Origin: a bacterium endosymbiont of Escarpia laminata
GTDB taxonomy: Bacteria > Pseudomonadota > Gammaproteobacteria > Chromatiales > Chromatiaceae
DNA length: 64,000 bases
Direction: 5' to 3'
Assembly: GCA_003660235.1 (NCBI GenBank)
Contig: QGON01000069.1
Span: forward strand, 1 to 64,000
In this document: positions 27,860 through 37,126 of the stretch, in pieces
How positions within the stretch are numbered: position 1 is the first letter of the stretch
Layout of the letters: each line of letters begins with the position of its first letter
Notes under the pieces: generated by a model
Told to the model about the DNA's origin: nothing
What the model saw: only the letters and a program-made list of their open reading frames with translations
The model's database searches: none
Position numbers and translations under genes: made by a program

Positions 27860-29404
27860 TTAGTTCTTGTTGGCAATCACCAGCAACCCCGCCACCGGTT
27901 TGCCCATCTCCATCCGGAGGGTTTCGTTGGTGATTGTGATCTCCCCAAACCCTGATTCCTGCAGGATGGATTTTATGTAGGACTCTGTATGGCAGTAACG
28001 CCCATGGGGACAGAGATGAAAACCTGTGTCTGTGTCCTCTTCAAGCCGTTCCAGCGTAAAGGCGATCAGGCCCCTGGGTTGGAGGGTGTGCCAGGCGGCG
28101 GAGATCACCGGTTGCAGGTCGCCGAAGTAGACCAGGGTGTCGGCGGAGACGATAAGGTTAAAGCGCTCCGGTGTGGTTTGAAAGAAGTGAGTCAATTCCG
28201 CTTTTATCAGCAGCTCGTAGATCTTCCGTTCTGCAGCCTTCTCCAGCATCTTTCGGGAGAGATCCACACCGATCAGACGTGAGACGATGGGTTTGAGCAG
28301 TGGGCCACAGAGTCCTGTGCCGCAGCCGGCATCAAGCGCGGTGCAGTCGTTCTCTGGCGAGATACGCTTGATGACCGCATCGGCGATGACTTTGGGGGCG
28401 CAATACTCCAGTCCTTTGAGTCGCTCCTCGAAGGTGGGGGCGAAGCTGTCGAACAGGGACTGCACATAGTGATCGGTTGCCCGCATGGGGATCTCCTCAC
28501 CGCTACAGGCGGCGAGCATGTGTTTGGGGAAGGGATTGTGCGGTTCCACTTCTCTCCAGTGCCGGAACACTTTCGCTGCTTCCTCAACCTGGCCAGTGGC
28601 TTCCAGCATCATGCCCAGGTGGTGGAGGGCATCGCAGCAATCCGGGTCGAGCGCTAGGGCTTTGCGGCAGTGTTTGATCGCCTCGGCGAAGCGGGACTGT
28701 TCCCGAAGGATGCTGCAGAGGTTGAGGTAGGTGTCCACGCCGTAGGCCACCGCCTTTTCCAGGGCCGCCTCGGCCGCTTCATAGTCACCTTGGGCCGCGA
28801 GGACCAGTCCCAGATTGTGGCGGGCCTCGGCAAAGTCGGGTTTCAGATCTGACGCCTGTTGCAGGAGTTGCCGGGCTGCCTCCAGTTTGCCCCGTTCCTT
28901 CAGCAGGACGCCCAGGTTGTTCATAGCCTGGAAATGACCGGGTTGCAGTTCGATAGCGCGGCGCAGGGCCGGTTCCGCCTCATCCCATCGCTCCTGATTC
29001 TTGAGTACCGCCCCCAGGTTGCTATGGGCGTCGGCGAACGCCGGATTTAGCGAGATGGCATGTCGATATTCAGTTTCCGCTTCGTCCTGCCTTCCCTGTT
29101 CCTGCAGAAAGTTGCCCAGGTTGTTGTGCGCCGCCACGTAGGTGGGATCGAGTTGGATGGCCTGTCTGAGATTCTCTTCCGCCCCTTCAGCGTCTCCCGA
29201 CTGGAGCTTGATCAATCCGAGAAAGTGGTGTGCCTCGGCGTATTCAGGGGCAAGGTCGAGAATACGCTCATAGATGTGTTGCGCTTCGGTCAGCCGACCC
29301 TGCTGATGGCGTTCGAGAGCGATCTGCAGTGCTTCGCCGATGGTGACTTCAGAACCGTCTGCGGCGTCATTTTCTTGTTGGTCGGTTTTCGTGTGCGAAG
29401 TCAT
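27860..29404 (-). CDS. TPR-repeat SAM-dependent methyltransferase, paralogue
   Basis: The 514-residue protein has the same layout as its downstream neighbour, with about seven TPRs (including YVAAHNNLGNFLQEQGR and QAMNNLGVLLKERGKLEAA) and then a methyltransferase domain (ALDAGCGTGLCGPLL, LIGVDLSRKMLEKA). The C-terminal halves of the two are clearly related (HGRYxHxExY and PVxGLxV are shared), so they arose by duplication. The two genes are 7 bp apart and form an operon. A 36-bp piece of one TPR repeat also occurs at 19706-19741. Confidence 0.88.
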   Translation of the reverse strand: MTSHTKTDQQENDAADGSEVTIGEALQIALERHQQGRLTEAQHIYERILDLAPEYAEAHHFLGLIKLQSGDAEGAEENLRQAIQLDPTYVAAHNNLGNFLQEQGRQDEAETEYRHAISLNPAFADAHSNLGAVLKNQERWDEAEPALRRAIELQPGHFQAMNNLGVLLKERGKLEAARQLLQQASDLKPDFAEARHNLGLVLAAQGDYEAAEAALEKAVAYGVDTYLNLCSILREQSRFAEAIKHCRKALALDPDCCDALHHLGMMLEATGQVEEAAKVFRHWREVEPHNPFPKHMLAACSGEEIPMRATDHYVQSLFDSFAPTFEERLKGLEYCAPKVIADAVIKRISPENDCTALDAGCGTGLCGPLLKPIVSRLIGVDLSRKMLEKAAERKIYELLIKAELTHFFQTTPERFNLIVSADTLVYFGDLQPVISAAWHTLQPRGLIAFTLERLEEDTDTGFHLCPHGRYCHTESYIKSILQESGFGEITITNETLRMEMGKPVAGLLVIANKN

Positions 29405-29701
29405 TGGGAGTGTCCTGGGGCTGGATCCATTGACGAAATATCAAACAGTCTCAACGTGGATGGAGGTGGGTGGCACTTGCTTTAGAATTAACATATTGAA
29501 GCGGCTCAAGGGAAGGTCCTCGCGTAAGATTCAACAGGAGTTTCCCCGCCTGAGTAAAAAGTATGGGGGTAAGCTCTTTTGGGCAGTTGGATATGCGGCT
29601 TTCAGCTCAGACCCTGGCTGCGAAAGTTATTTTTGCCTCCTATGCAAAACTTCACTACTATCAGTTTACGGAAAGAGTAAATAATAAAATCAAATACTTG
29701 C
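29405..29701. other. Divergent intergenic region between TPR-methyltransferase and FtsH-like genes
   Basis: About 300 bp separate two divergent starts, so promoters for both are expected here. I found no convincing -35/-10 pair, operator or small RNA. The stretch before the FtsH-like ATG is AT-rich (29660-29700) and lacks a clear ribosome binding site. Confidence 0.5.
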
Positions 29702-32700
29702 ATGGCTTACTGGACTACCTACAAACGGAATCCACTGATGCCCGGTTCGCCGGGAGAGTGGGAAACTGTCGCAGATGAGGATGCGCTGGCCGTGTGGTCC
29801 AGGATCCCGCAGCTCCAGCGAACCGCGTTACCGCAGATCGAAAGCCTCGACTACCGTGTGCTCAGGATTCCGCTGCCTTTTTATCCCGGTCACCATCTCT
29901 ACGAATTTGTCATTCCCGAACTGACGCCTGTGTTGCCCTGTTACGCACTGGTCGGGCCGGATGAGATGCACATGCTTGACTGGACTGATTCCACCGCTGC
30001 CAGCCATGGAGAGCGAAGCGAAGGCTGGTAGTCCCCGGTAGCCGCGAGGCCGCACTGCTTACCCGGCGTGCCTTGCGCCAGAGGGGAAGCAAAGTAGGCA
30101 TCCGAGCGCGGCGTCCAGTCATCGGGAGCTGGCAACGGAGCGGCAACGAGCTTGCGAGGTTGTCGCGTAGTGCCAGTGACCGGGACGGCCGGGGCACAAA
30201 CAGGTTGTCGAAGGCCGAGTCGATTTTGGGGACTGGGATGTCCCAAAATCTATCACGAGGTCGAAGACTCACTTGGATTTTGAAGCTCGGCCTGCTTGGC
30301 AGTTTCCGCATCAACGAAGAGACTGTACTTGATTACGTGCGTTTCTTCTGTGCACATGTGGCCGGATGTGCGCATGTGGCCGGACACTACGGACGCTTCC
30401 TGCTGCTGGAATCCTCGGATATTTCAAAGCAGAACGGCTTCACTGACAAACATATTGAACTGCTGAACAAACATTTTATACCTTTGACCACTGCAGAGCT
30501 GACCAGGGGAAGGGAGGATGATACCTTTCATTTTCCGGCTATGATCCGCTCCCAACGTAGTATCGCTAAGGCAAAGGTGAGTGTGACACTGACAGGTCAG
30601 GTGAATATCGAGCTGGATGAATTTGTAGCCGGCGTGTTTCCCGTGGTCGAGGGCCGGCCAACCAATGCTGATTATCCGGGTAAACCAAGGTTCGACTTCA
30701 ATGATGGATGGCAGCCGCTGGGCAACATGGATGCAATGCTTCGCAAGCAGTTGGATGGCTTCGACAGCATCATGGCATCTCCTTATGGTGATGCACTGAC
30801 ATATCAGAAATTATCGTTTTTCAAGGACACCGTCCTGTTGCGTGTTCTTGCAGAAAAACCCGGAATCGGCTTTGGCATGTATGCACTTTGGTCTGCACAG
30901 GGACTGTTCCCGCTCAACGGCCGCTCGACACCGATTTACGAAGCTATCGAACGCGAACAGTTCGTGCTCGATAATGGTACCGTGATCGACTACATGCAGT
31001 TTTTCTGCACCTTTGTACATGCAGAACAGGGGCCATTCCGTGTGGTCAACCGAATGGGTGAACTCAATGTCATTAAGCAACAGGATGGCAAAGAAGTGTC
31101 GGTCTCCGTCGATGACAATATGGAGAGTCTGCTCTATCCGGTCGCTTGGTATGTTGATCCAAAAAAACCGCAGTGGCATTTTAGTGCATTCAATCAGTAT
31201 GGTGGTGACCTGTTTCGCAACACTTTTAAACTGAAACCGAGCGGCGAGTTGGAGATGAGCGACGATGTATCTGTCGTCACGGACATACCGCACGACCCAA
31301 AACGTAACAAGATACAGCAGATAAGCGGCACGATCCCTGTTGCGGGAGATGGTGGCATCAAGACTGCCGATATGGCTGCATTGATCAGAAAAACCAGCCA
31401 AATGGGCAAGTGGCCCGGTTATCTTAACGAGCGCGAACTGGAAGCATCCATCCTGAATGAATGTGTGCGACTGCAGTTGTTGCATGCATTACGGGCCGGG
31501 CAGGGGGCGCCACTGTTCGAAGCCGACCTTGAAGCTGATAATGAGAGCTTGCTGCAAGCCTTCACGGATTTTGTTTGCCGCCTGCACCCTGTCATGGTGC
31601 TGGAGTCCTCGATACCCTTTATCGAAATGATCGTCGGCGACTTACTGGAGAAGCGTTCCAGCGGTGTGCGCTTTCGTACGAAAGTGGAAGCCGCGCCAGG
31701 CGACGAGCTAAAGTGCGTTATCCCTGACCTGGACGACAACTCCCTGCTGGTGTTATCCATGCATCACTACAGGGCTATCGTGCGTCCCGAGGCTGTGGTG
31801 TACCAGCTAGGGGTAACGGATGCAGGGCTGCTAATAGGCTGCGATGCGGCATCCATCATTCCTGCTGCTCTGCAACGGGTCACGGACGTAACCCTGACGC
31901 TGGGCGCCATCGAGCCGGGGCAATTCAGGACACTGTTCTGCACACTGTTCGATTGCGTGTGGCCTGCCGATACCGAGGAAAATCCATTATGGCAACACTA
32001 CGTAACACCCGGTGACTTTTACCAACCGGTACGCGAAATGCTGCAACGGCGCTATAACACGACGGCTACCCATGAAGATGCCGGGCCGTCCTGGTCAGTA
32101 GCGGATGCGCTGGCGGCAATCGAGAAGCGGGTAATCGGACGACTGTCCGAGATTGATAGTGATGAGAGCTTCGGACTCGATGAATTACATGGTCTGGGTG
32201 AGGCGAAGGCCATCCTCAAGGACTTGCTTGTTGATATTCGCGCCGCAGCAGCCGGCGAGATGGCTTGGTCGGACATGGATCGGGGTATGCTGCTTACCGG
32301 CGAACCCGGCACCGGCAAGACGCTACTTGCGCGCGCCCTGGCGCGTGATTGCGGAGTACGGTTTATCCAGTCGAGCGCTGCACGCTGGATCGCCGGTACG
32401 GATGACCTCAGTGGACATCTGCGTGCTATGCAGGCGAGCTTCGCGGAAGCGCGTCGCAACGCCCCCTGTATCCTGTTTATCGACGAACTCGATTCCATCG
32501 GCAACCGCGAGCTATTCGAGGGCCGCAATCGTGATTACTGCACCCAGGTGGTGGATGCACTGTTGCAGGAACTGCAGGGTGCTATCGATCGAGAAGGTGT
32601 CTTTGTCATCGGCGTGACTAACCATGTTCGCAATATCGACCCTGCACTGACTCGTGCCGGGCGTCTCGACCAGATTGTGTACGTACCACGCCCTGACCGC

Positions 32701-33543
32701 CATGCCCTGAGCGAAATTATCCGTTTATACCTCAAGCCCCATGTTGACGAGAACAACCTTGACACCGATGTCGATGAAAAGGCCCTGGCCGGGATGGCAT
32801 TAGGGGCCACTGGTGCGGATATCGAATTTTTTGTACGTGACGCTGCCCGCCGCGCACGCAAGGAAGGCACCTCCATTAGCCACCGCCACCTGGCTGCGGC
32901 CATTACCCGCGCACCGCGCAGCCCGGGCACTACCCATATCGTTTCCCCGCAGGAACAGGCACGTACTGCGGTACATGAGGCCGGCCATGTTATCGCGATG
33001 CTGTTGTGCAAACACTACCCGGTGCGCATCAATATGGTTTCGATCATTCCTCGCAGTAATGGCAGCCTGGGTTTTACCGGGGCCATGCCGGAGGATCGTC
33101 ATTACCTGACTCGCAGTGCCTGTCTGGAATATCTCGAGGTGTTGCTTGCAGGACGTGCTGCTGAAGAGTTGGTGTATGGCAAAGAGGGAATCTCTGGCGG
33201 TGCGGGCGGTTCAAATGAACGCTCGGACCTGTCTATCGCCGTGCGCTGGACTGAACATATGGCCTGCAGGCTTGGTTTTGGTCCCACGGGCCAGTTACGC
33301 TGGCAACAGCAGCCCGGGTCGGAACAGTGCATCAAAGAAGTCCAGAACCTGCTCGAACAGGCCTATCTACATATCCTGGAGAAGCTGACTCACCACGAGA
33401 AGATGTTGCATACACTGCGCGATGCATTGCTGGACAAGCACGAGTTGTTTGAAGCGGAGTTGAAACAACTGGCTGCAGCGCACGGGTTACAGGCGGATAA
33501 CAGGCCCGGCGTGCAAGCTTCCCGAAGGGAGGGAATGGCATGA
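29702..33543 (+). pseudogene. FtsH-like AAA/M41 protease without membrane segments, interrupted by the 281-bp element
   Basis: The N-terminal piece (29702-30031) and the long piece (open from 30073) belong to one gene. Removing 29995-30275 restores a 1186-residue frame reading LDWTDSTILKLGLLGSF across the junction. The restored protein has two related N-terminal modules of about 150-200 residues and a middle region. The C-terminal AAA domain has Walker A GEPGTGKT (nt about 32299) and Walker B LFIDELDS, followed by a zinc peptidase with HEAGH (nt 32974-32988) and a downstream Asp in NERSDLS. FtsH normally has two N-terminal membrane helices, and none are visible. A shortened protein could still start inside the element. 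Confidence 0.82.
29995..30275 (+). repeat. 281-bp element, copy B
   Basis: Inserted in the first FtsH-like gene in sense orientation. It begins CGCTGCCAGCC and ends ACTCACTTG, identical by eye to copies A and C. The empty site would read GATTCCAC-GATTTTG, with no duplication. The element supplies an in-frame ATG and stop codons that make false short frames. Confidence 0.92.
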
Positions 33544-35573
33544 CGGCGGCCAGAAATAATCTGGCCAAGGTCGACCACCGTGTCTACAAGACCTGGCTCA
33601 AGGTACTGTTCCGTACTGCGCTCACCGATAACACCGAGTGGACGCGCCGCATGCGGATCAAGCCAGGTGAAGACATCATCGAGCACTTTGCAAAATATAT
33701 CGAACGCGTTGTCCCGGTGATCGCAATCGAATCCTCGTTGCCTTACGCGGAGCACCTGCTGATTGAACTGATAGGGGAACATGTCAAATTCAATCGGCCG
33801 GTGTTTTTGCCCTCGCTGTTGTCCGGCCACTGGCAGACCAGCCACGGCAAGCCATTTGATGCGCGTACCCCACTGGTACTTTCGTTTCATGAATCGCAGA
33901 GCGTGGAAAACAGTCTGATGCTGGTACACGGTATCGAAACCTCAGATAACCCGGTGCTGATCGGTTGCAACCGGCTCAACCAGTTACCATTGGAGTTCCA
34001 CCGTCTGGTAGATATTACCCTGTCTCTGCCCACGGCCTCTGCGCAGCACTTTGAACAGATCTTCGAAGATCTGTTCAAAGAAAAACTTCCACCGGACTCG
34101 GCGGATGATGGGCGTTGGCACAATTTCGTGCTGCCCACCGATATCCAACCACCACTGCGTCTGGGGCATAGTGCCAGTGATGCAGCTGGTTACATTCACG
34201 CACGGGTCACGACACGCCTGTCACGGTTGGATGCGGAGGACGCCCCCTCGCTGGAAGAACTGCACGGCCTGGGCGCAGCGCTCGAAATCGCCCTCGACAT
34301 GAAACGGGATATACAGCTTGCGCTGGATGATCACATTGACTGGAATGATGTTGATCGTGGCATACTGCTGGCAGGTCCACCCGGTACCGGCAAGACGACA
34401 CTGGCCATGGCGATTGCAAAGGACTGCGGTATAAAATTTATTGCGGCCAGTGCATCCAAATGGCAGTCAGGCAGTGGCCTCGGTGAGCATTTGGCACTGA
34501 TCCGCGAGTCATTTGAAGAGGCCAGGCGTTTTGCACCGTCGATCCTGTTCATCGATGAGATTGATTCGATCGGCAACCGTGAGAAACTGGACAGTCACGG
34601 CCTGACCTACCAGGCCACGGTCATCAATTATCTGCTGGAGCAACTCGATGGTTTCTCGGGTCGTGGCGATATCATCGTCATTGGTGCAACCAATTATGCA
34701 GACAATGTTGACCCGGCACTCAGACGGGCCGGGCGCCTCGATCAGGTAGTGAACGTCGGCTATCCGACGGTGCGGGCACTGGTCGGAATCTATAACTACC
34801 ACCTGAAAGAACTAAAGACAGCCGGCAAACTTGCCACAGACGTCGATTGCGATGCGCTGGCGCGGGTGTCATTCGGCCTGACAGGTGCTGATATCGAATT
34901 TTTCGTACGCGGCGCAGCCCGGCGGGCACGCAAGCGCAAGGATATCATTCGGCAGGATGATCTGATGGCAGAGATCATGCGTCGCCCTCGTAGCGAAGGG
35001 CTATCCGAACCGTTTGACAGCGAAACCATCCGGCGCCTGGCCGTACACGAAGCCGGTCATGTCGTTATGCGGCTGCTGGGTAAGAACAAGGGTAAAGAGA
35101 TCAGTTATGTATCCATCGCACCCCGAAGTGACGGACGCATTAGTTATATTGCCGCATTTGACGATGAGCGCGTATCCATGACAAGTGAAGATTACCTGCA
35201 TGAGATACGGATCCTGCTTGCGGGACGAGCCGCAGAGGAGGTGATATTCGGCACAAACGATGTATCGGATATGGCAGGCAAATATGATTCGAAAAGTGAT
35301 CTGTCTCAGGCCGTAAGCATGCTGCATTACATCAACAAGTACTCCGGACTGGGTGAGCTGAAAGACATCGTATTCCGTGTCGGTCTTACACAGGAAGCGG
35401 CGCAGGAACACGAGCAGCGCATTGACAGGAAAATCATGGATCTTTACACGGATCTGGTCAATGAAATGGGTCGCTCGAAGCCTCTGATCAAACGGATTGC
35501 CGACAGGCTGGCGGATGAACAGGTGCTGGACAGGTCTGAAATCGAAAGGTTGGCGCAGGATAGCGGGGCCTGA
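33540..35573 (+). CDS. FtsH-like AAA/M41 zinc protease without membrane segments
   Basis: The 677-residue protein has an N-terminal region unlike FtsH (about 1-240). The AAA domain has Walker A GPPGTGKTTLA, Walker B ILFIDEIDS and the region VDPALRRAGRLDQ. The M41-like peptidase has HEAGH (nt 35046-35060), LAGRAAEEVIFG and the Asp in SKSDLSQA. All catalytic features are present, but no membrane helix is visible, so it is predicted to be soluble. Its ATG overlaps the stop of the upstream paralogue by 4 bp, suggesting the two work together, perhaps as a mixed ring. The N-terminal region probably selects substrates or partners. Confidence 0.85.
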   Translation: MTAARNNLAKVDHRVYKTWLKVLFRTALTDNTEWTRRMRIKPGEDIIEHFAKYIERVVPVIAIESSLPYAEHLLIELIGEHVKFNRPVFLPSLLSGHWQTSHGKPFDARTPLVLSFHESQSVENSLMLVHGIETSDNPVLIGCNRLNQLPLEFHRLVDITLSLPTASAQHFEQIFEDLFKEKLPPDSADDGRWHNFVLPTDIQPPLRLGHSASDAAGYIHARVTTRLSRLDAEDAPSLEELHGLGAALEIALDMKRDIQLALDDHIDWNDVDRGILLAGPPGTGKTTLAMAIAKDCGIKFIAASASKWQSGSGLGEHLALIRESFEEARRFAPSILFIDEIDSIGNREKLDSHGLTYQATVINYLLEQLDGFSGRGDIIVIGATNYADNVDPALRRAGRLDQVVNVGYPTVRALVGIYNYHLKELKTAGKLATDVDCDALARVSFGLTGADIEFFVRGAARRARKRKDIIRQDDLMAEIMRRPRSEGLSEPFDSETIRRLAVHEAGHVVMRLLGKNKGKEISYVSIAPRSDGRISYIAAFDDERVSMTSEDYLHEIRILLAGRAAEEVIFGTNDVSDMAGKYDSKSDLSQAVSMLHYINKYSGLGELKDIVFRVGLTQEAAQEHEQRIDRKIMDLYTDLVNEMGRSKPLIKRIADRLADEQVLDRSEIERLAQDSGA

Positions 35574-35626
35574 CGCAGGCTGGATGAGGATTAGGGCCGG
35601 CAAACGGCGTGAGGTCAGAAGACGTG

Positions 35627-35875
35627 ATGATGGAAATCAAAGCAAACGCGGTGTCGGACTTCCTGTCACAACATGAGGTGGCGGAGCCGATCATGATCAA
35701 ACGGCAAGGTGTACCGCACGCTGTGATGATCCCCTATGAAATCTTCCAGGCGATGCATCGAGACAGCCGCCGTGCGTTGCGTGTCGAAGAACTGACCGAC
35801 GAAGATTTGGAGGCCATATTCAAAAGCCGGCCGCCAACCGAACACAATCAATATAATGATGAGTCAGAAGACTGA
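35627..35875 (+). CDS. Phd/YefM-type antitoxin without a visible toxin
   Basis: The 82-residue protein matches Phd/YefM antitoxins. It has an N-terminal DNA-binding part (IKANAVSDFLSQHEVAEPIMIKR then PHAVMIPYEIFQAM, given in pieces) and an acidic tail (VEELTDEDLEAIF). ATGs at 35627 and 35630 are both possible; a GTG at 35609 is less likely. The toxin gene that normally follows is absent. Directly downstream lies a transposase relic, so an insertion or deletion may have removed it. Confidence 0.68.
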   Translation: MMEIKANAVSDFLSQHEVAEPIMIKRQGVPHAVMIPYEIFQAMHRDSRRALRVEELTDEDLEAIFKSRPPTEHNQYNDESED

Positions 35876-35890
35876 GTTGTCCTTCCCGAT

Positions 35891-36058
35891 AACAGACACT
35901 TACCCGGTTATCTGGCTGAATTCTGTTATCGTTTCAATCGCCGATTCAAGCTTGAAGACATGATTCCGCGCCTCGGCTACGCTGCAGTGCGCACACCACC
36001 CATGCCACAACGCCTCCTCAGCATGGCTGAGGCTCGGAAGGTAACACTATGCAGTTAG
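35891..36058 (+). pseudogene. Relic of an IS1595-type transposase C-terminus
   Basis: This frame reads HLPGYLAEFCYRFNRRF, then MIPRLGYAAVRTPPMP, and ends MAEARKVTLCS before a TAG. The 'EFCYRFNRR...AAVRTPP' pattern is the conserved end of IS1595-family DDE transposases. The catalytic core and upstream part are missing, and there is no start codon. It sits just after the orphan antitoxin gene. I recognise the family from this motif only. Confidence 0.7.
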
Positions 36059-36365
36059 GTAGCGTCCTTCTTAAGGATGATAGCTGCATGTGATCAAACT
36101 TGATCCTCAAAGTCCCCCTAAAACACGCCTGAGGTAGACAGTCAAGCACACTCACTACGGTCGTCGGGTGCGTTGCGGCGCACTACTTATTTTTCGTTGT
36201 TAGTGCGCCGAGAAAAGCGTGGCGCATCTGGTTGGGTCGACGACAGCCCTTAAATGATGAATCCTCTGTGATCTTTGCGCTGCCTTGCATTCTCTGCACT
36301 CCCGATAAATAGATTACGACTATAATTTACGTATAACCCTATTCTCTACCAAGGCGTGGTGGGAA
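36059..36365. other. Intergenic region before the pcm-like gene
   Basis: About 300 bp without a gene. A TATAAT hexamer at 36321-36326, 39 bp before the ATG, is a candidate -10 box on the + strand, but no good -35 stands at the right spacing. GC-rich inverted segments around 36165-36220 (GTGCGCCG/CGGCGCAC) may be insertion-sequence debris. Confidence 0.4.
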
Positions 36366-37112
36366 ATGCTTACCGTAAAGAGATCTGCCCGTTTGTGGAT
36401 GATGGGTATCCTGCTAATCATCTGCACGGGCGTTGTCGATTCCAGGGAGATTGATTATCCAACCCTGCGACAGGCTATGGTGGAGGTTATTGAGGCATCT
36501 GTTTTAAGAACTGCTGAGTATATAGATAAGGAGGCGCTGGACCCGCGTGTGATGGAAGCAATGGGCACTGTCCAGCGTCATGAGTTTGTGCCGGAAGCGG
36601 TAAAATCGTTGGCCTATGAAGACCGTCCATTACCGATCGGGCAGGGACAGACTATCTCTCAGCCCTATATCGTAGCCTTGATGACCGACCTCATGCATCC
36701 GGGTCCGGAACAAAAGGTCCTTGAGGTGGGTACGGGTTCCGGTTATCAGGCTGCAGTACTCGCCGAATTGATTGACAAGGTCTACACCATAGAGATCATC
36801 GAGGAGCTTGGCGAGCAGGCGGCAGAACGCTTTCACCGGCTGGGTTATGACAATATAACGTCACGGGTGGGAGACGGATACTATGGATGGCAGGAGCATG
36901 CTCCTTTCGACGCCATTCTGGTTACCGCCGCTTCCAGTCATATTCCACCTCCGCTGATCAAGCAGCTGAAACCCGGCGGGCGTATGGTGATCCCGGTGGG
37001 CGGCCATTTTATGGTTCAGCAGCTGGTGCTGATTGAGAAGACGGAACAGGGGAAAATCATCACTCACCAGATCCTGCCGGTGCGTTTCGTGCCGCTGACG
37101 GGTGATCACTGA
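36366..37112 (+). CDS. Exported protein-L-isoaspartate O-methyltransferase (Pcm-like)
   Basis: The 248-residue protein has a hydrophobic N-terminus (LWMMGILLIICTGVV, about 10-24) that should export or anchor it. A Pcm domain follows, with GQGQTISQPYIVALM and the SAM site VLEVGTGSGYQAAVLAEL. Pcm repairs isoaspartyl residues in damaged proteins. Cytoplasmic Pcm lacks a signal sequence, so this copy seems aimed at the envelope. A periplasmic methyltransferase would need imported SAM, which is puzzling, and the true start could lie later. It precedes the membrane spermidine-synthase-like gene by 14 bp. Confidence 0.85.
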   Translation: MLTVKRSARLWMMGILLIICTGVVDSREIDYPTLRQAMVEVIEASVLRTAEYIDKEALDPRVMEAMGTVQRHEFVPEAVKSLAYEDRPLPIGQGQTISQPYIVALMTDLMHPGPEQKVLEVGTGSGYQAAVLAELIDKVYTIEIIEELGEQAAERFHRLGYDNITSRVGDGYYGWQEHAPFDAILVTAASSHIPPPLIKQLKPGGRMVIPVGGHFMVQQLVLIEKTEQGKIITHQILPVRFVPLTGDH

Positions 37113-37126
37113 CTTTTCAGGGTTCT

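Noticed and set aside
30073..30275. In-frame start for the long FtsH-like frame inside the 281-bp element
   Set aside because: The same 67 residues are encoded in all three copies of the element, so they are element sequence and not a native N-terminus.
25855..30275. The 281-bp element as a self-splicing intron
   Set aside because: Copies A and B are in sense orientation, but copy C is antisense to its gene, and the insertion sites share little sequence. Mobile element behaviour explains all three better, although splicing of A and B is not excluded.
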